64,000 nt of DNA from Candidatus Ideonella esbjergensis (GCA_016710065.1 JADJLP010000015.1:248001-312000); one strand, 5' to 3'; counted from the stretch's first letter, positions 9,348 through 17,950 are shown. Notes: generated from the sequence alone by a model not told the origin. Program-made: numbers and translations.

Positions 9348-9385
9348 GGCAAACCTCGGCGTGGTCATGGAATGGGCAAACTGTA

Positions 9386-9399
9386 CTTGTCTATACAAG
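9386..9399. promoter_or_regulatory. Probable HutC operator 1
   Basis: CTTGTCTATACAAG is a near-perfect palindrome (one mismatched pair) resembling known HutC sites. It lies 39 bases upstream of the hutU start. Repression relieved by urocanate is the usual HutC mechanism. Confidence 0.65.
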
Positions 9400-9456
9400 C
9401 TCATGCAAGTCAATGGATCTCAGGGTTTCCACCGGCCCGAACGGCCGACCTCTTAA

Positions 9457-9470
9457 GTTGTCTAGACAGG
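9457..9470. promoter_or_regulatory. Probable HutC operator 2
   Basis: GTTGTCTAGACAGG contains the perfect palindrome TGTCTAGACA and matches operator 1 in its TTGTCTA half. It sits just upstream of hutC, so HutC probably represses its own unit as well as hutUH. Confidence 0.65.
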
Positions 9471-9492
9471 CATGGATGGCTATCATTCCGCC

Positions 9493-10218
9493 ATGAAAAC
9501 CCGTCACGCCCCTCCTGCTGCAGTGGCGCCCTACCACCGCGTCAAGCTGCACCTCAAGGCTGAGTTGCAGCACGGCCGCTGGAAGCCCGGCGAGCTCATG
9601 CCCTCCGAAGCCGAGCTGGTGGCCCAGTTCGGCATCAGCCGCATGACGGTGAACCGCGCACTGCGCGAGCTGCAGAGCGAGGGCCTGGTGGACCGCGTGC
9701 AGGGTGTGGGCACTTTCGCCGCGCAGCTGGGGCGTGTGTCGTCCACGCTCACCATCCGCGACATCCACGAAGAGATCGAGGCCCGGGGCCATCGCCACCA
9801 TGCCGAGGTGCGGCTGTGCTGCGAAGAGCGCGCCACCAGCGGTCTGGCGTTGCAGCTGGGCTTGCCCGAAGGCTCGCCGGTGTTTCATTCGCTGCTGGTG
9901 CATTTCGACAATGGCGTGGCGCTGCAGTGCGAGGACCGCTACGTAAACCCCCGCCACGCGCCCGACTATCTGCGCGTGAACTTTGCACTCACCACGCCCA
10001 CCCAGCACCTGTTGGCGGTGGCGCCCACCTGGGAGGCGCAGTTCACCATCCAGTCGGGCCTGCCCACTGCGCAGGAGGCGGTACTGCTGGGCATTGCGCC
10101 GGCCGAACCCTGTCTGGTCATCGTGCGCCGCACCGTCAGCCGCGGCGAACCCGTCACGCTCGTGCGCCTGGTGCACCCCGGCTCGCGCTACCAGGTGCAA
10201 GGGCAGTTCACGCCATGA
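9493..10218 (+). CDS. hutC: Histidine utilisation repressor, GntR family (HutC)
   Basis: About 241 residues. It has a GntR winged-helix DNA-binding domain (PYHRVKLHLKAELQHGRW...MPSEAELVAQFGISRMTVNRALREL), then a UTRA ligand-binding domain (from about residue 90, ending VRLVHPGSRYQVQGQF) that should sense urocanate. The ATG at 9493 is preferred. An in-frame ATG at 9472 lies one base after operator 2 and would add seven residues. It overlaps hutD by ATGA, giving translational coupling. Two palindromic sites in the divergent promoter fit autoregulation and control of both hut units. Confidence 0.95.
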   Translation: MKTRHAPPAAVAPYHRVKLHLKAELQHGRWKPGELMPSEAELVAQFGISRMTVNRALRELQSEGLVDRVQGVGTFAAQLGRVSSTLTIRDIHEEIEARGHRHHAEVRLCCEERATSGLALQLGLPEGSPVFHSLLVHFDNGVALQCEDRYVNPRHAPDYLRVNFALTTPTQHLLAVAPTWEAQFTIQSGLPTAQEAVLLGIAPAEPCLVIVRRTVSRGEPVTLVRLVHPGSRYQVQGQFTP

Positions 10219-10829
10219 GGGCCGGCACCCCACCCGCACCGCGCTTGCTGCCTTTGGCGGCAGCGCCCGTGCAAGCCTGGCGCAATGGCGGCGGCAACAC
10301 CCGCGAGCTGCTGGCCGGGCCGCCGGATGTGGCTGATTGGCGCTGGCGCATCAGCGTGGCCGAGATCACCGCCGATGGCCCGTTCTCGGCCTATACCGGC
10401 GTGGCGCGCTGGTTTGCCGTGCTGAGTGGCGAGGGCGTGGTGCTGGCCCAGGGCGACGACCACCTGGCCCTGCACGCCGGCGATGCGCCCCTGGCCTTCG
10501 ATGGTGCCAGCGCGCCGCACTGCAGCCTGCTCGCTGGCCCCACCCAAGACCTGAACCTGATGCTGCGTGGCGGCCTGGGCGATGGTGTGGGCGGCGGCAT
10601 GGTGCGCGCCCACCCAGGGCAGCACTGGCATGCCTGCGCAACACAGGGTGGCGTGTACAGCCTGGTGCCCGGCATGCTGTTTGACGACGACGCCGGCCAG
10701 CAATGGCCCGTGCCGGCCGAAACCCTGGTCTGGTTCAATGCCGTGCCCGTGCGCCTGCGGTTGGAGGTGCCCGACACCGTGCTGGCCTTCTGGCTGGCGG
10801 TGGACCTGCCTGCCGGTGAGGCGGCATGA
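10215..10829 (+). CDS. hutD: HutD family protein
   Basis: 204 residues of the HutD (cupin-fold) family. Visible blocks are VQAWRNGGGNTRELL near the N-terminus and DWRWRISVAEITADGPFSAY, both hallmarks of HutD. In Pseudomonas, HutD is thought to bound hut expression, perhaps by binding formylglutamate; this is family knowledge. Starts inside the hutC stop (ATGA) and overlaps hutI in the same way. Confidence 0.92.
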   Translation: MRAGTPPAPRLLPLAAAPVQAWRNGGGNTRELLAGPPDVADWRWRISVAEITADGPFSAYTGVARWFAVLSGEGVVLAQGDDHLALHAGDAPLAFDGASAPHCSLLAGPTQDLNLMLRGGLGDGVGGGMVRAHPGQHWHACATQGGVYSLVPGMLFDDDAGQQWPVPAETLVWFNAVPVRLRLEVPDTVLAFWLAVDLPAGEAA

Positions 10830-12040
10830 GTTCGGCCACCACCCTGTGGCGCCACGCGCGCCTGGCCACGCTGGCTGGCCCCACCGGCTATGGCCAGGTG
10901 GACGACGGCGCCCTGGTGGTGCGGGGCGAATGTCTGCAGTGGGTTGGCCCCGTCGCTGATGTGCCGTCCCAGCTAGACGTGACCGCCGAGCACGATTTGC
11001 ACGGCGCCCTGGTCACCCCCGGGCTGGTCGATTGCCACACCCACCTGGTCTACGGCGGCCACCGCGCCCATGAGTTCGAGCAGCGCCTGCAGGGGGTGAG
11101 CTACGAGGAGATTGCACGCACCGGCGGTGGCATACGCTCCACAGTGGCCGCCACCCGCGCGGCCGATGAAGACAGCCTGTACACCAGCGCCCTGGCCCGC
11201 GCCCGGCAGCTGATGCGCGAGGGCGTGACCACGGTGGAAATCAAGTCGGGCTATGGCCTGAGCGCCGAGCACGAGGCGCGCTGCCTGCGCGTGGCTCGCC
11301 GCCTGGGCGCCGAGCTGCCCCTCACGGTGCGCAGCACCTGCCTCTCGGCCCATGCGCTGCCGCCCGAGTTTGCTGGCCGGCCGGACGACTACATCGCCGC
11401 CGTCTGCGCCTGGCTGCCCGCGCTGCAGGCCCAGGGCCTGGTGGACGCGGTGGACGCCTTCTGCGAGGCCATCGCCTTCTCGCCCGCGCAAACACAGCGC
11501 GTGTTCGACGCGGCCCGCCAGCTGGGCCTGCCGGTCAAGCTGCACGCCGAGCAGCTCAGCGACCAGGGCGGTGCTGCGCTCGCGGCCGGGTACGGCGCCC
11601 TCTCGTGCGACCACCTGGAGCACCTCAGCCCCGCTGGCGTGGCCGCCATGGCCCGCGCCGGCACGGTAGCGGTGCTGCTGCCCGGCGCCTACTACTTTCT
11701 GCGCGAAACCAAGCTGCCGCCCGTGGCCGCGCTGCGCGACGCCGGCGTGCCCATCGCCATTGCCACCGACCACAACCCCGGCAGCTCACCCACGCTCTCG
11801 CCGCTGCTGATGCTGAACATGGCCTGCACGCTGTTTCGCCTCACCCCCGAGGAAGCCTTGCGCGGCATGACCGTGAACGGCGCCCGCGCGCTGGGCCTGG
11901 CCGACCGGGGCCAGCTCGTGACGGGCCAGCGCGCCGATTTCGCCATCTGGCCGCACGAGCATCCGAGCGAAATGAGCTACTGGCTGGGCCAGCAAGTGCA
12001 GCCCCGCGTGGTTTGGGGTGGGCAGGAGCGCACCGCATGA
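10826..12040 (+). CDS. hutI: Imidazolonepropionase
   Basis: 404 residues; an amidohydrolase that opens 4-imidazolone-5-propionate to N-formimino-L-glutamate. The metal site motif is LVDCHTHLVYGG. Substrate and metal residues appear in VKLHAEQLSDQGG, CDHLEHLS and ATDHNPGSSPT. Length is typical. It overlaps both hutD and hutG by four bases (ATGA), so hutC-D-I-G form a tightly coupled operon. Confidence 0.97.
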   Translation: MSSATTLWRHARLATLAGPTGYGQVDDGALVVRGECLQWVGPVADVPSQLDVTAEHDLHGALVTPGLVDCHTHLVYGGHRAHEFEQRLQGVSYEEIARTGGGIRSTVAATRAADEDSLYTSALARARQLMREGVTTVEIKSGYGLSAEHEARCLRVARRLGAELPLTVRSTCLSAHALPPEFAGRPDDYIAAVCAWLPALQAQGLVDAVDAFCEAIAFSPAQTQRVFDAARQLGLPVKLHAEQLSDQGGAALAAGYGALSCDHLEHLSPAGVAAMARAGTVAVLLPGAYYFLRETKLPPVAALRDAGVPIAIATDHNPGSSPTLSPLLMLNMACTLFRLTPEEALRGMTVNGARALGLADRGQLVTGQRADFAIWPHEHPSEMSYWLGQQVQPRVVWGGQERTA

Positions 12041-12846
12041 ACTTGAATGGGAACGAGATTTACACGCTGTACCCCGGCACCAAACCACTGCTGCTGAGCC
12101 TGCCGCATGTGGGCACGCAGATTCCCCCCGCGCTGTTGCCGCGCCTCACGCCGCGCGCGGCCGAGGTGGAAGACACCGACTGGCACCTCGAAGCCGTCTA
12201 CGTCTTTGCGCGCGAGATGGGCGCCAGCGTGATCGTGCCGCGCCACTCACGCTACCTGATCGACCTGAACCGCCCGCCCGAGAACGCGCCCATGTACCCG
12301 GGTGCCAACAACACCGAGTTGTGCCCCACCCGCTACTTCACCGGCGAGCCGCTGTACCGCGCGGGCCAGGCGCCCAACGACGCCGAAGTGGCCCAGCGCC
12401 TGGCCCGCTACTGGCGGCCGTACCACGACGCGCTGGCCGCCGAGCTGGCACGCCTGAAGGCCACGCACGGCCATGCCCTGCTGTGGGACGGCCACAGCAT
12501 CCGCTCCGAGCTGCCCTGGCTGTTCGACGGCCAGTTGCCGGCGCTGAACCTGGGCACCGCCAATGGCTGCAGCTGCGCGCCCACGCTGCGCAGCGCGCTG
12601 ATGCAGGTGCTGGCCGCGCAGACGGCCTACAGCCACGTCACCGACGGCCGCTTCAAGGGCGGCTACATCACCCGCCACCACGGCCAGCCTGAACAAGGCG
12701 TGCACGCGGTGCAGATGGAAATGTGCTGGCACACCTACATGCCCGAAGAAGGCCCCTGGCAGCTCGATACCCAGCGCGTGCAGCGCCTGCAACCGCTGCT
12801 GCGCCAATTGCTGCAAACCATGCTGCGCTGGAGCCCGCATGGCTGA
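12037..12846 (+). CDS. hutG: N-formylglutamate deformylase
   Basis: 269 residues of the N-formylglutamate amidohydrolase family. Blocks seen: LLLSLPHVGTQIP, DTDWHLEAVY, RYLIDLNRPPE, LLWDGHSIRSELPWLF and GRFKGGYITRHHGQP. It hydrolyses N-formylglutamate to glutamate and formate, the last step of the HutF/HutG branch. The start overlaps the hutI stop (ATGA) and the end overlaps hutF by eight bases. The formate it releases may connect to the formate dehydrogenase locus in the same window. Confidence 0.95.
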   Translation: MNLNGNEIYTLYPGTKPLLLSLPHVGTQIPPALLPRLTPRAAEVEDTDWHLEAVYVFAREMGASVIVPRHSRYLIDLNRPPENAPMYPGANNTELCPTRYFTGEPLYRAGQAPNDAEVAQRLARYWRPYHDALAAELARLKATHGHALLWDGHSIRSELPWLFDGQLPALNLGTANGCSCAPTLRSALMQVLAAQTAYSHVTDGRFKGGYITRHHGQPEQGVHAVQMEMCWHTYMPEEGPWQLDTQRVQRLQPLLRQLLQTMLRWSPHG

Positions 12847-14236
12847 CCCCACCCTGCTCTGGGCCCCCTTGGCCTGGCTGCCAAGCGGCTGGGCCCACCA
12901 GGTGCTGCTGCGCACGGCCGCCAACGGCCACTGGGCCGAGGTGCAGCGAGGCGTGGCCACGCCCCCGCCCGAGGCCACGCGCCTGCCCGGCCCACTGCTG
13001 CCAGGGTTGGTCAACGCCCACAGCCACGCCTTCCAGCGCGCCTTTGCCGGCCTGGCCGAGCGACGCGAAAGCGAATCCGACGATTTCTGGTCGTGGCGCG
13101 ACCGCATGTACCGTGCCGCGCTGCGCATCGCGCCCGCGCAGCTGCAGGCCATCGCGGCCCAGCTCTATTTGGAGCTGCTGCAGGGCGGCTACACCCAGGT
13201 CTGCGAGTTCCACTACCTGCAGCACGCACCCGATGGCCAACCCTATACCGACCCGCTCACGCTGGGCTGGGCCCTGGCAGATGCCGCGCAACAGGTGGGC
13301 ATGGGCCTCACGCTGATGCCCGCCTTGTACGAACGCGCTGGCTTCAGCCAGCCCACGCTGCGCGACGACCAGCGCCGCTTTGCCAGCAGCGCCGCCAGCG
13401 TGCATGCACAGGCCAGCAGCATCGCCGAAAGCGCACGCCATGGCAGGCCGCTGCTGAATGCGGGCCTGGTGGTGCACTCATTGCGCGCTGCGGCGCCGGC
13501 CTCCATCCACCAGTTGCAGCACTTGGCCGAGCACTTCGACGGCCCCATCCACATCCACGTGGCCGAGCAAACCACCGAGGTGGACGACTGCCTGGCCGCC
13601 ACCGGCATGCGGCCCATCGAATGGCTGGTGCGCGAGCGCCTGCTGGACGAGCGCTGGCAGCTGGTGCACGCCACCCATGCGCAACCGGGCGAGATCGCCG
13701 CCGTGGCCGGCAGCGGCGCGGGCGTGGTGATCTGCCCCAGCACCGAGGCCAACCTGGGCGACGGCCTGCCCGATTTACGCGGCTGGCTCTCGGCCGGCGT
13801 GCCGCTGAGCATAGGCTCCGACAGCCACGTGACACGCTGCTGGCGCGAGGAGTTGCGCTGGCTCGACTACGGCCAGCGCCTGCTGCTGCGCCAGCGCAAT
13901 GTGGGCGCCGCACCCGCTGCCGGCCACCCCAGCACGGCCGGGCGCTTGTGGCAACGCACGCTGGCCGGTGGCGCGGCGGCGGCGGGCCAGCCGCTGTGGG
14001 GCCTGCAAGCCGGCGCACGCGCCGACGCGCTGGTGGCCGACGTGCACGAGAGCGCCTTGCTGGGCATCCCCAGCCAGCAAACTCTGGACGCGCTGGTGTT
14101 CTCCAGCCCGGCCCGGCCGTGGCAGGGTGTGATGGTGGCGGGCCAGTGGCAAATCCGCCAGGGCAAGCACGCCAACGGCACCCGCATCGCCCATGCCTTT
14201 GAAGCCACCATGGCCCAGCTGTGGGGCGAGGCATGA
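12839..14236 (+). CDS. hutF: Formimidoylglutamate deiminase
   Basis: 465 residues; an amidohydrolase that converts N-formimino-L-glutamate to N-formyl-L-glutamate and ammonia. Motifs: LLPGLVNAHSHAFQRAFAGL (HxH metal site), HIHVAEQTTEVDDC, VHATHAQPGE and LSIGSDSHVTRCW. It acts between HutI and HutG although its gene comes after hutG. Overlaps hutG by eight bases and the GNAT gene by four. Confidence 0.95.
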   Translation: MADPTLLWAPLAWLPSGWAHQVLLRTAANGHWAEVQRGVATPPPEATRLPGPLLPGLVNAHSHAFQRAFAGLAERRESESDDFWSWRDRMYRAALRIAPAQLQAIAAQLYLELLQGGYTQVCEFHYLQHAPDGQPYTDPLTLGWALADAAQQVGMGLTLMPALYERAGFSQPTLRDDQRRFASSAASVHAQASSIAESARHGRPLLNAGLVVHSLRAAAPASIHQLQHLAEHFDGPIHIHVAEQTTEVDDCLAATGMRPIEWLVRERLLDERWQLVHATHAQPGEIAAVAGSGAGVVICPSTEANLGDGLPDLRGWLSAGVPLSIGSDSHVTRCWREELRWLDYGQRLLLRQRNVGAAPAAGHPSTAGRLWQRTLAGGAAAAGQPLWGLQAGARADALVADVHESALLGIPSQQTLDALVFSSPARPWQGVMVAGQWQIRQGKHANGTRIAHAFEATMAQLWGEA

Positions 14237-14997
14237 GGCCCGAGCCTGACGAGCTGGCCGCACTGCACACGCTGGAAGCCGCCGCCTTGGCCGCCTGGCC
14301 GGCGCTGGAGACACGAGACCTGGGGCCATGGCAGCTGCGTTTTGCGCATGGCTACACCAAGCGCGCCAACTCGGCCAATGCCACGCGGGCGGTGGATGGC
14401 ATCTGCCCGGCCGAGATCGACGCGGCAGAGGCGTTCTACGCTGCCCGCCAGCAGCCCACGATCTTCCGCCTCGCGTCGTTCTGCACCAGCCCTGGCACCG
14501 ACGACGCTCTGGCCACACGCGGCTACCGCTTTGCCGATCTGTCGCTGGTGATGGCTCTGCCATTGGCGGCAGGGCAGCCAGCCATAGCCATGCCGGAATG
14601 CCTGCCCGATGCGGCGCAATGGCTGCCGGTGTTCGAGGCGGTGTCAGGCGCGCACGGCGGCGCACAGGCCACCCACTTGGCCATGCTGCAGGCCATCCTC
14701 GGGCGCTGTGCGTGGGGCGTGCTGCGCAATGCTGCGGGCGAACCCGTGAGCTGTGGCCTGGCAGTGGTACATGGGCAAAGCCTGGGCCTGTTCGACATTG
14801 CCACGCGCGCCGACCAACGCGGCCAGGGCCTGGCCACGCGGCTGTGCCAGGCCCTGCTGGCCTGGGGGCATGCCCAAGCGTGCGACACCGCCTATTTGCA
14901 AGTGACGGGCGGCAACCTCGGCGCCATCCGCGTCTACGAGCGCCTGGGTTTCAGGCGCCGCTACCACTACTGGTACCGGGTGGGGCCGCGGGCCTGA
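14233..14997 (+). CDS. GNAT-family N-acetyltransferase at the end of the hut operon
   Basis: 254 residues. The C-terminal half is a clear GNAT domain: the acetyl-CoA loop lies in FDIATRADQRGQGLATRLCQALL, followed by AYLQVTGGNLGAIRVYERLGFRRRY. The N-terminal half (KRANSANATRAVDG) looks like a degenerate second GNAT-like domain. It starts within the hutF stop (ATGA), so it is translated with the hut genes. Substrate unknown; acetylation of a histidine-pathway intermediate or analogue is only a guess. Confidence 0.85.
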   Translation: MRPEPDELAALHTLEAAALAAWPALETRDLGPWQLRFAHGYTKRANSANATRAVDGICPAEIDAAEAFYAARQQPTIFRLASFCTSPGTDDALATRGYRFADLSLVMALPLAAGQPAIAMPECLPDAAQWLPVFEAVSGAHGGAQATHLAMLQAILGRCAWGVLRNAAGEPVSCGLAVVHGQSLGLFDIATRADQRGQGLATRLCQALLAWGHAQACDTAYLQVTGGNLGAIRVYERLGFRRRYHYWYRVGPRA

Positions 14998-15080
14998 CAC
15001 GGGCTGCGTTCAGAGACTGAACACTGCCCAGAATTCGCGCCTGGTTTCGGCGCATAGCCGTCATACCCGCAGCCCTCCGC

Positions 15081-15130
15081 CGTCATTCCCGCGGAGCCTG
15101 CCCCCGCGAAGGCGGGGGGCGGGAATCCAG
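15081..15130. repeat. Degenerate REP-like repeat
   Basis: Begins CGTCATTCCCGCGG and ends GCGGGAATCCAG, with a GCGAAGGCGG core. It resembles the better-preserved copies at 27299, 30837 and 36171 but lacks the second arm ending GGGAATGACG. Confidence 0.6.
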
Positions 15131-15354
15131 ACTCTCGGCACCTGCACGAGATCAGGCCGGCGGGGCGCATTGCTTCGCTCGTGTCCCCCTGCCTCGGCCC
15201 TGGCGGGCCTCGCCATTCCGCCTTTACCTCGCTGCGCAACACGCCCCACCGTCCTGATCGGGCCGCTGCCTTGGCTGTTTCAGCGTTGAAGACAATGGCG
15301 CTGGTTGGCAGAGGGTGTCGGGTATCCGCCCGACGGAACTTAAGGAGGAATGGC

Positions 15355-15376
15355 TCACGCCCGGCTGAGGGCGTGA
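15355..15376. repeat. Short perfect inverted repeat
   Basis: TCACGCCC and GGGCGTGA flank a six-base loop (GGCTGA). No T-run follows on either side, so it is not an obvious intrinsic terminator. Confidence 0.4.
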
Positions 15377-15508
15377 GACAGGGGGAGATGGAGTCGGGTG
15401 GGTACCCGGCGACCTCTGCCCGCCACCGACTTTCGGACGACTGCTCTGCGCCGAACGCGGCCGCCCAGCGTTTCAACGGTCTTGTGCTTCCGAACGCAAA
15501 GCGCTGCG

Positions 15509-16303
15509 TCAATCGAGCCGCACGCAGCGGTCTTTGCCGGGGTGGGCACCCACCGGCGTGGCGCCCAGCATGAACGAGGTACCGCGTCGCACAAACAGCT
15601 GCTCGCCCGGCTCCACCACGGTGCCGGCCAGGGCCTCGGCCATCTCGCCGTCGGGGAGCAGTTGCACCTCCAGAGGGCCACTGAGCCGGGTGATGGCCTG
15701 GGGTTTGCCAGCGGTCACCACGTCCACCTGAATGGGGTTGGCCGCCTTGCCCAGGCTGCGCACCAGCCACTGCGCCCAGCGCTTGGTGGCCAGGCGGCGT
15801 TCGGGCGGGTTCAGCCCCAGTTCGTCGCGGTAGCTGCGGCCGTTCACCAGCCGGCGGGTTTCGATGTCGCATTGGCCCATCGCCGCACCAGCCAATTGCG
15901 CCTCATCGGCGCTCTCGTTTTTCTGGGTGCGCAGGAAGCGTGTGTAGCAAATGCGCAGCCCGGCCCATATCGGACCCTCGGGGTCCAAGGCGGGCAGCGG
16001 ACAGGGTGGGCCGGAATGCTTGATGCGCGCCACCGACACCACGCCCGATGCGGCCCTGACGGGTGCCACGGCAATCTGTCCGTCGGCGCAGCGCTGCGGC
16101 GTGTCAGAAAAGACCGCGCTGCCCTTCACGTCGCAATGGTAGATGGTGGTGGGCGACTGTTTGTCATTGGGCCCGCCACCGGGCCGGGGCGCGCTCAAAC
16201 CCAACAGGGGCCACAACAACAGGCCCACACCGACGGTGTGGACAGCCAGACGGGACCAAGGGCGACGGAGCGGGGACAAGCGAGGGCTGGGGAATTCACG
16301 CAC
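15509..16303 (-). CDS. Secreted protein of unknown function
   Basis: About 264 residues with an N-terminal export segment (LAVHTVGVGLLLWPLLGLSAPR). A YHCDVKGSAVFSDTPQRCADG stretch recalls DUF4124-type Cys-containing domains. A long region without recognised motifs follows, and the protein ends CVRLD. The start is a GTG at 16303 with a weak ribosome site, so the true start may be slightly downstream. It lies downstream of the ocd gene on the same strand with a 70-base gap. Confidence 0.6.
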   Translation of the reverse strand: MREFPSPRLSPLRRPWSRLAVHTVGVGLLLWPLLGLSAPRPGGGPNDKQSPTTIYHCDVKGSAVFSDTPQRCADGQIAVAPVRAASGVVSVARIKHSGPPCPLPALDPEGPIWAGLRICYTRFLRTQKNESADEAQLAGAAMGQCDIETRRLVNGRSYRDELGLNPPERRLATKRWAQWLVRSLGKAANPIQVDVVTAGKPQAITRLSGPLEVQLLPDGEMAEALAGTVVEPGEQLFVRRGTSFMLGATPVGAHPGKDRCVRLD

Positions 16304-16373
16304 CCGCGCAATATGCCTGAAACGAGGGCCCGATTTGGCTCGATTAGCCCCCTATATCGTCACCTTTTGCGCC

Positions 16374-17429
16374 TCATGCCACAAGACGCAGCGCTGCTGA
16401 GGCCGCGCCATCACTTCGGGTCAAGGCAAACAAATCCTTGGGGTTGGCCTGCGGCGGCACCAGGTCCACCATCCGGCCCACGCCGTGCTGCGTCGCCAGC
16501 CTGTGCACCAGGCACAGCGCCGAATAGTCCTCCAGCGCAAAGCCCACCGAGTCGAACACCGTCACCTGTTCGGCAGCTTGGCGGCCTGGCTCAAAGCCCG
16601 CCAGCACGCGCCACAGCGGCACCACCGGAAACTCGGCCGGCAGTTGCTGGATATCGCCCTCCACCCGGGTTTGGGGCTCGTACTCCACGAACACGCGGGC
16701 GGCCCGCAACACGTCGGGATGCAGCTCTGTCTTGCCCGGGCAATCGCCCCCCACGCCATTGATATGCATGCCGGACGCCAGCATCTCGGAGGTGATGATG
16801 GCTGCGCGGGTCTTGTCGGCCGTGACGGTGGTGACGATGTCGGCCCCGCACACGGCGTCCGCCACGCTGGCCGCACGGCGCAAGCCCAGCCCAGGCAAAT
16901 GGGCCAGGTTGCGCAGCAGCTTGTCTGTGGCGGCAGCGTCCACATCGAACACGGCGATCTCTGTGATGCCCATCAGCGTGTGGAAGGCCAGGGCTTGGAA
17001 CTCGCTCTGCGCGCCATTGCCAATCAGCGCCATGCACCGCGAGCCTGGCCGCGCCAGGGCCTGCGCCGCCAGCACCGAGGTGGCCGCCGTGCGAAGCGCC
17101 GTGGTCAGCGTCAGCTCAGACAACAGCAATGGGTAGCCCGTGCTCACTTCCGCCAAGACTCCAAAAGCCATGACCGTGGGCAGGCCCTGCTCGGGGTTGC
17201 CAGGGTGGCCGTTGACATACTTGAAGGCGTAGCGATTCGCGTCCGCCACCGGCATCAACTCGATCACGCCCTGGGCCGAGTGGCTGGCTGTGCGGGCCGA
17301 TTTCTCAAACTCGGGCCAGCGCAGAAAATCAGCCCTCAAGGCCTCGGTCAGCTCGGCCAGAAAACGGGCAACGCCCACCTTTTGCAGCAGGGCCGCCAGG
17401 GCCGGCACGTCCACGAATCGCGTTGTCAT
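16374..17429 (-). CDS. Ornithine cyclodeaminase family protein
   Basis: 351 residues of the ornithine cyclodeaminase/mu-crystallin family, which uses NAD(H) to turn L-ornithine into L-proline and ammonia. Blocks: VIELMPVADANRYAFKYVNGHPGNP (substrate side), SELTLTTALRTAATSVLAA, and the Rossmann motif ALIGNGAQSEFQALAF. HINGVGGDCPGKTEL and VEYEPQTRVEGD also match long-form bacterial OCDs. The ATG at 17429 has GGAG six bases upstream. It reads in the same direction as livKH-MG-F and was probably their neighbour before the island entered at the livF end. Confidence 0.9.
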   Translation of the reverse strand: MTTRFVDVPALAALLQKVGVARFLAELTEALRADFLRWPEFEKSARTASHSAQGVIELMPVADANRYAFKYVNGHPGNPEQGLPTVMAFGVLAEVSTGYPLLLSELTLTTALRTAATSVLAAQALARPGSRCMALIGNGAQSEFQALAFHTLMGITEIAVFDVDAAATDKLLRNLAHLPGLGLRRAASVADAVCGADIVTTVTADKTRAAIITSEMLASGMHINGVGGDCPGKTELHPDVLRAARVFVEYEPQTRVEGDIQQLPAEFPVVPLWRVLAGFEPGRQAAEQVTVFDSVGFALEDYSALCLVHRLATQHGVGRMVDLVPPQANPKDLFALTRSDGAASAALRLVA

Positions 17430-17548
17430 CTCAGTCTCCAATGCTGGGCCGGGCCCTCGGTACGGGCGCCCTTGTGGAGAATTCTGAAAGCGAGCTGCGC
17501 CAACGAAAAGCCATCAGGCTGATCAATTAGCTTTGTGAATATTGCTAT

Positions 17549-17568
17549 TTGCCAGGTTTGTATGGCAA
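17549..17568. promoter_or_regulatory. Possible operator/promoter upstream of ornithine cyclodeaminase
   Basis: TTGCCA and TGGCAA flank an eight-base spacer inside an AT-rich patch that stands out from its GC-rich surroundings, 120 bases upstream of the ocd start. A regulator site is plausible; no regulator is identified. Confidence 0.3.
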
Positions 17569-17579
17569 TTTTGGCAGGA

Positions 17580-17618
17580 CTCGGGCAAGCGTCCGCAGGG
17601 ACGTTTGCTGATCCGAGT
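17580..17618. repeat. 39-bp direct repeat, copy 1
   Basis: Identical by eye to 17689-17727. It contains the near-perfect hairpin GCAAGCGTCC..GGACGTTTGC and its ends (CTCGG..CCGAG) can also pair. Confidence 0.6.
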
Positions 17619-17688
17619 GGCGCCATCCCTCGTCCATTGAGGACTCGGGCGGCGTGTCTTCGCCGCAAATATGCGGCTCAGCTCTGAC

Positions 17689-17727
17689 CTCGGGCAAGCG
17701 TCCGCAGGGACGTTTGCTGATCCGAGT
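17689..17727. repeat. 39-bp direct repeat, copy 2
   Basis: Second copy of the 39-bp hairpin repeat. It abuts the native stop codon of the displaced livF end, so it was part of the original sequence downstream of livF. Confidence 0.6.
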
Positions 17728-17950
17728 TCAGTGCCCTCCGCCCAGGTAGGCGGCCTTCACGGCAGGGTCATTGCGCAGCTTTTCGGCCGGGCCATGCACG
17801 TTGATGCGGCCGTTCTCCAGCACGTAGCCGTAGTCGGCCACGGCCAGTGCGGCGGCGGCGAACTGCTCGACCAGCAGCATGGTCACGCCCTGGCTCTTGA
17901 GGCGCTCGATGATCTTGAAGACCTCTTCCACCAGGATGGGCGCCAGGCCC
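17728..17950 (-). pseudogene. Displaced 3' end of livF
   Basis: These bases encode the last 73 residues of LivF, from GLAPILVEEVF to AAYLGGGH, followed by TGA. Upstream of 17950 the reading is lost because the island begins. The protein sequence is identical to the end of the intact LivF at 23714, but the DNA differs at ten positions, all silent. It has no start of its own worth trusting and is read as the native gene end pushed aside by the island. Confidence 0.9.
17731..17950. repeat. Island-flanking direct repeat, left copy (220 bp)
   Basis: Aligns without gaps to 23717-23936, with ten mismatches counted by eye. The stretch 17825-17934 is identical to 23811-23920 and is the likely crossover zone. 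All differences are silent in the livF frame. Confidence 0.9.

Larger units (their letters stand above)
14998..15508. other. Non-coding gap with repeats
   Basis: No convincing gene on either strand. The gap separates the convergent GNAT gene and a minus-strand hypothetical gene. It holds a degenerate copy of the REP-like repeat (15081-15130) and an inverted repeat (15355-15376). The rest looks like relic sequence without start signals. Confidence 0.5.

Noticed and set aside
15000..15508. Possible gene on the minus strand between the GNAT and the hypothetical secreted protein
   Set aside because: The open frame is composed of repeat and low-quality coding sequence without a start signal or domain.
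17728..17931. Small stand-alone protein gene left of the island
   Set aside because: It is the last part of LivF with no own promoter or start, best read as a displaced gene end.
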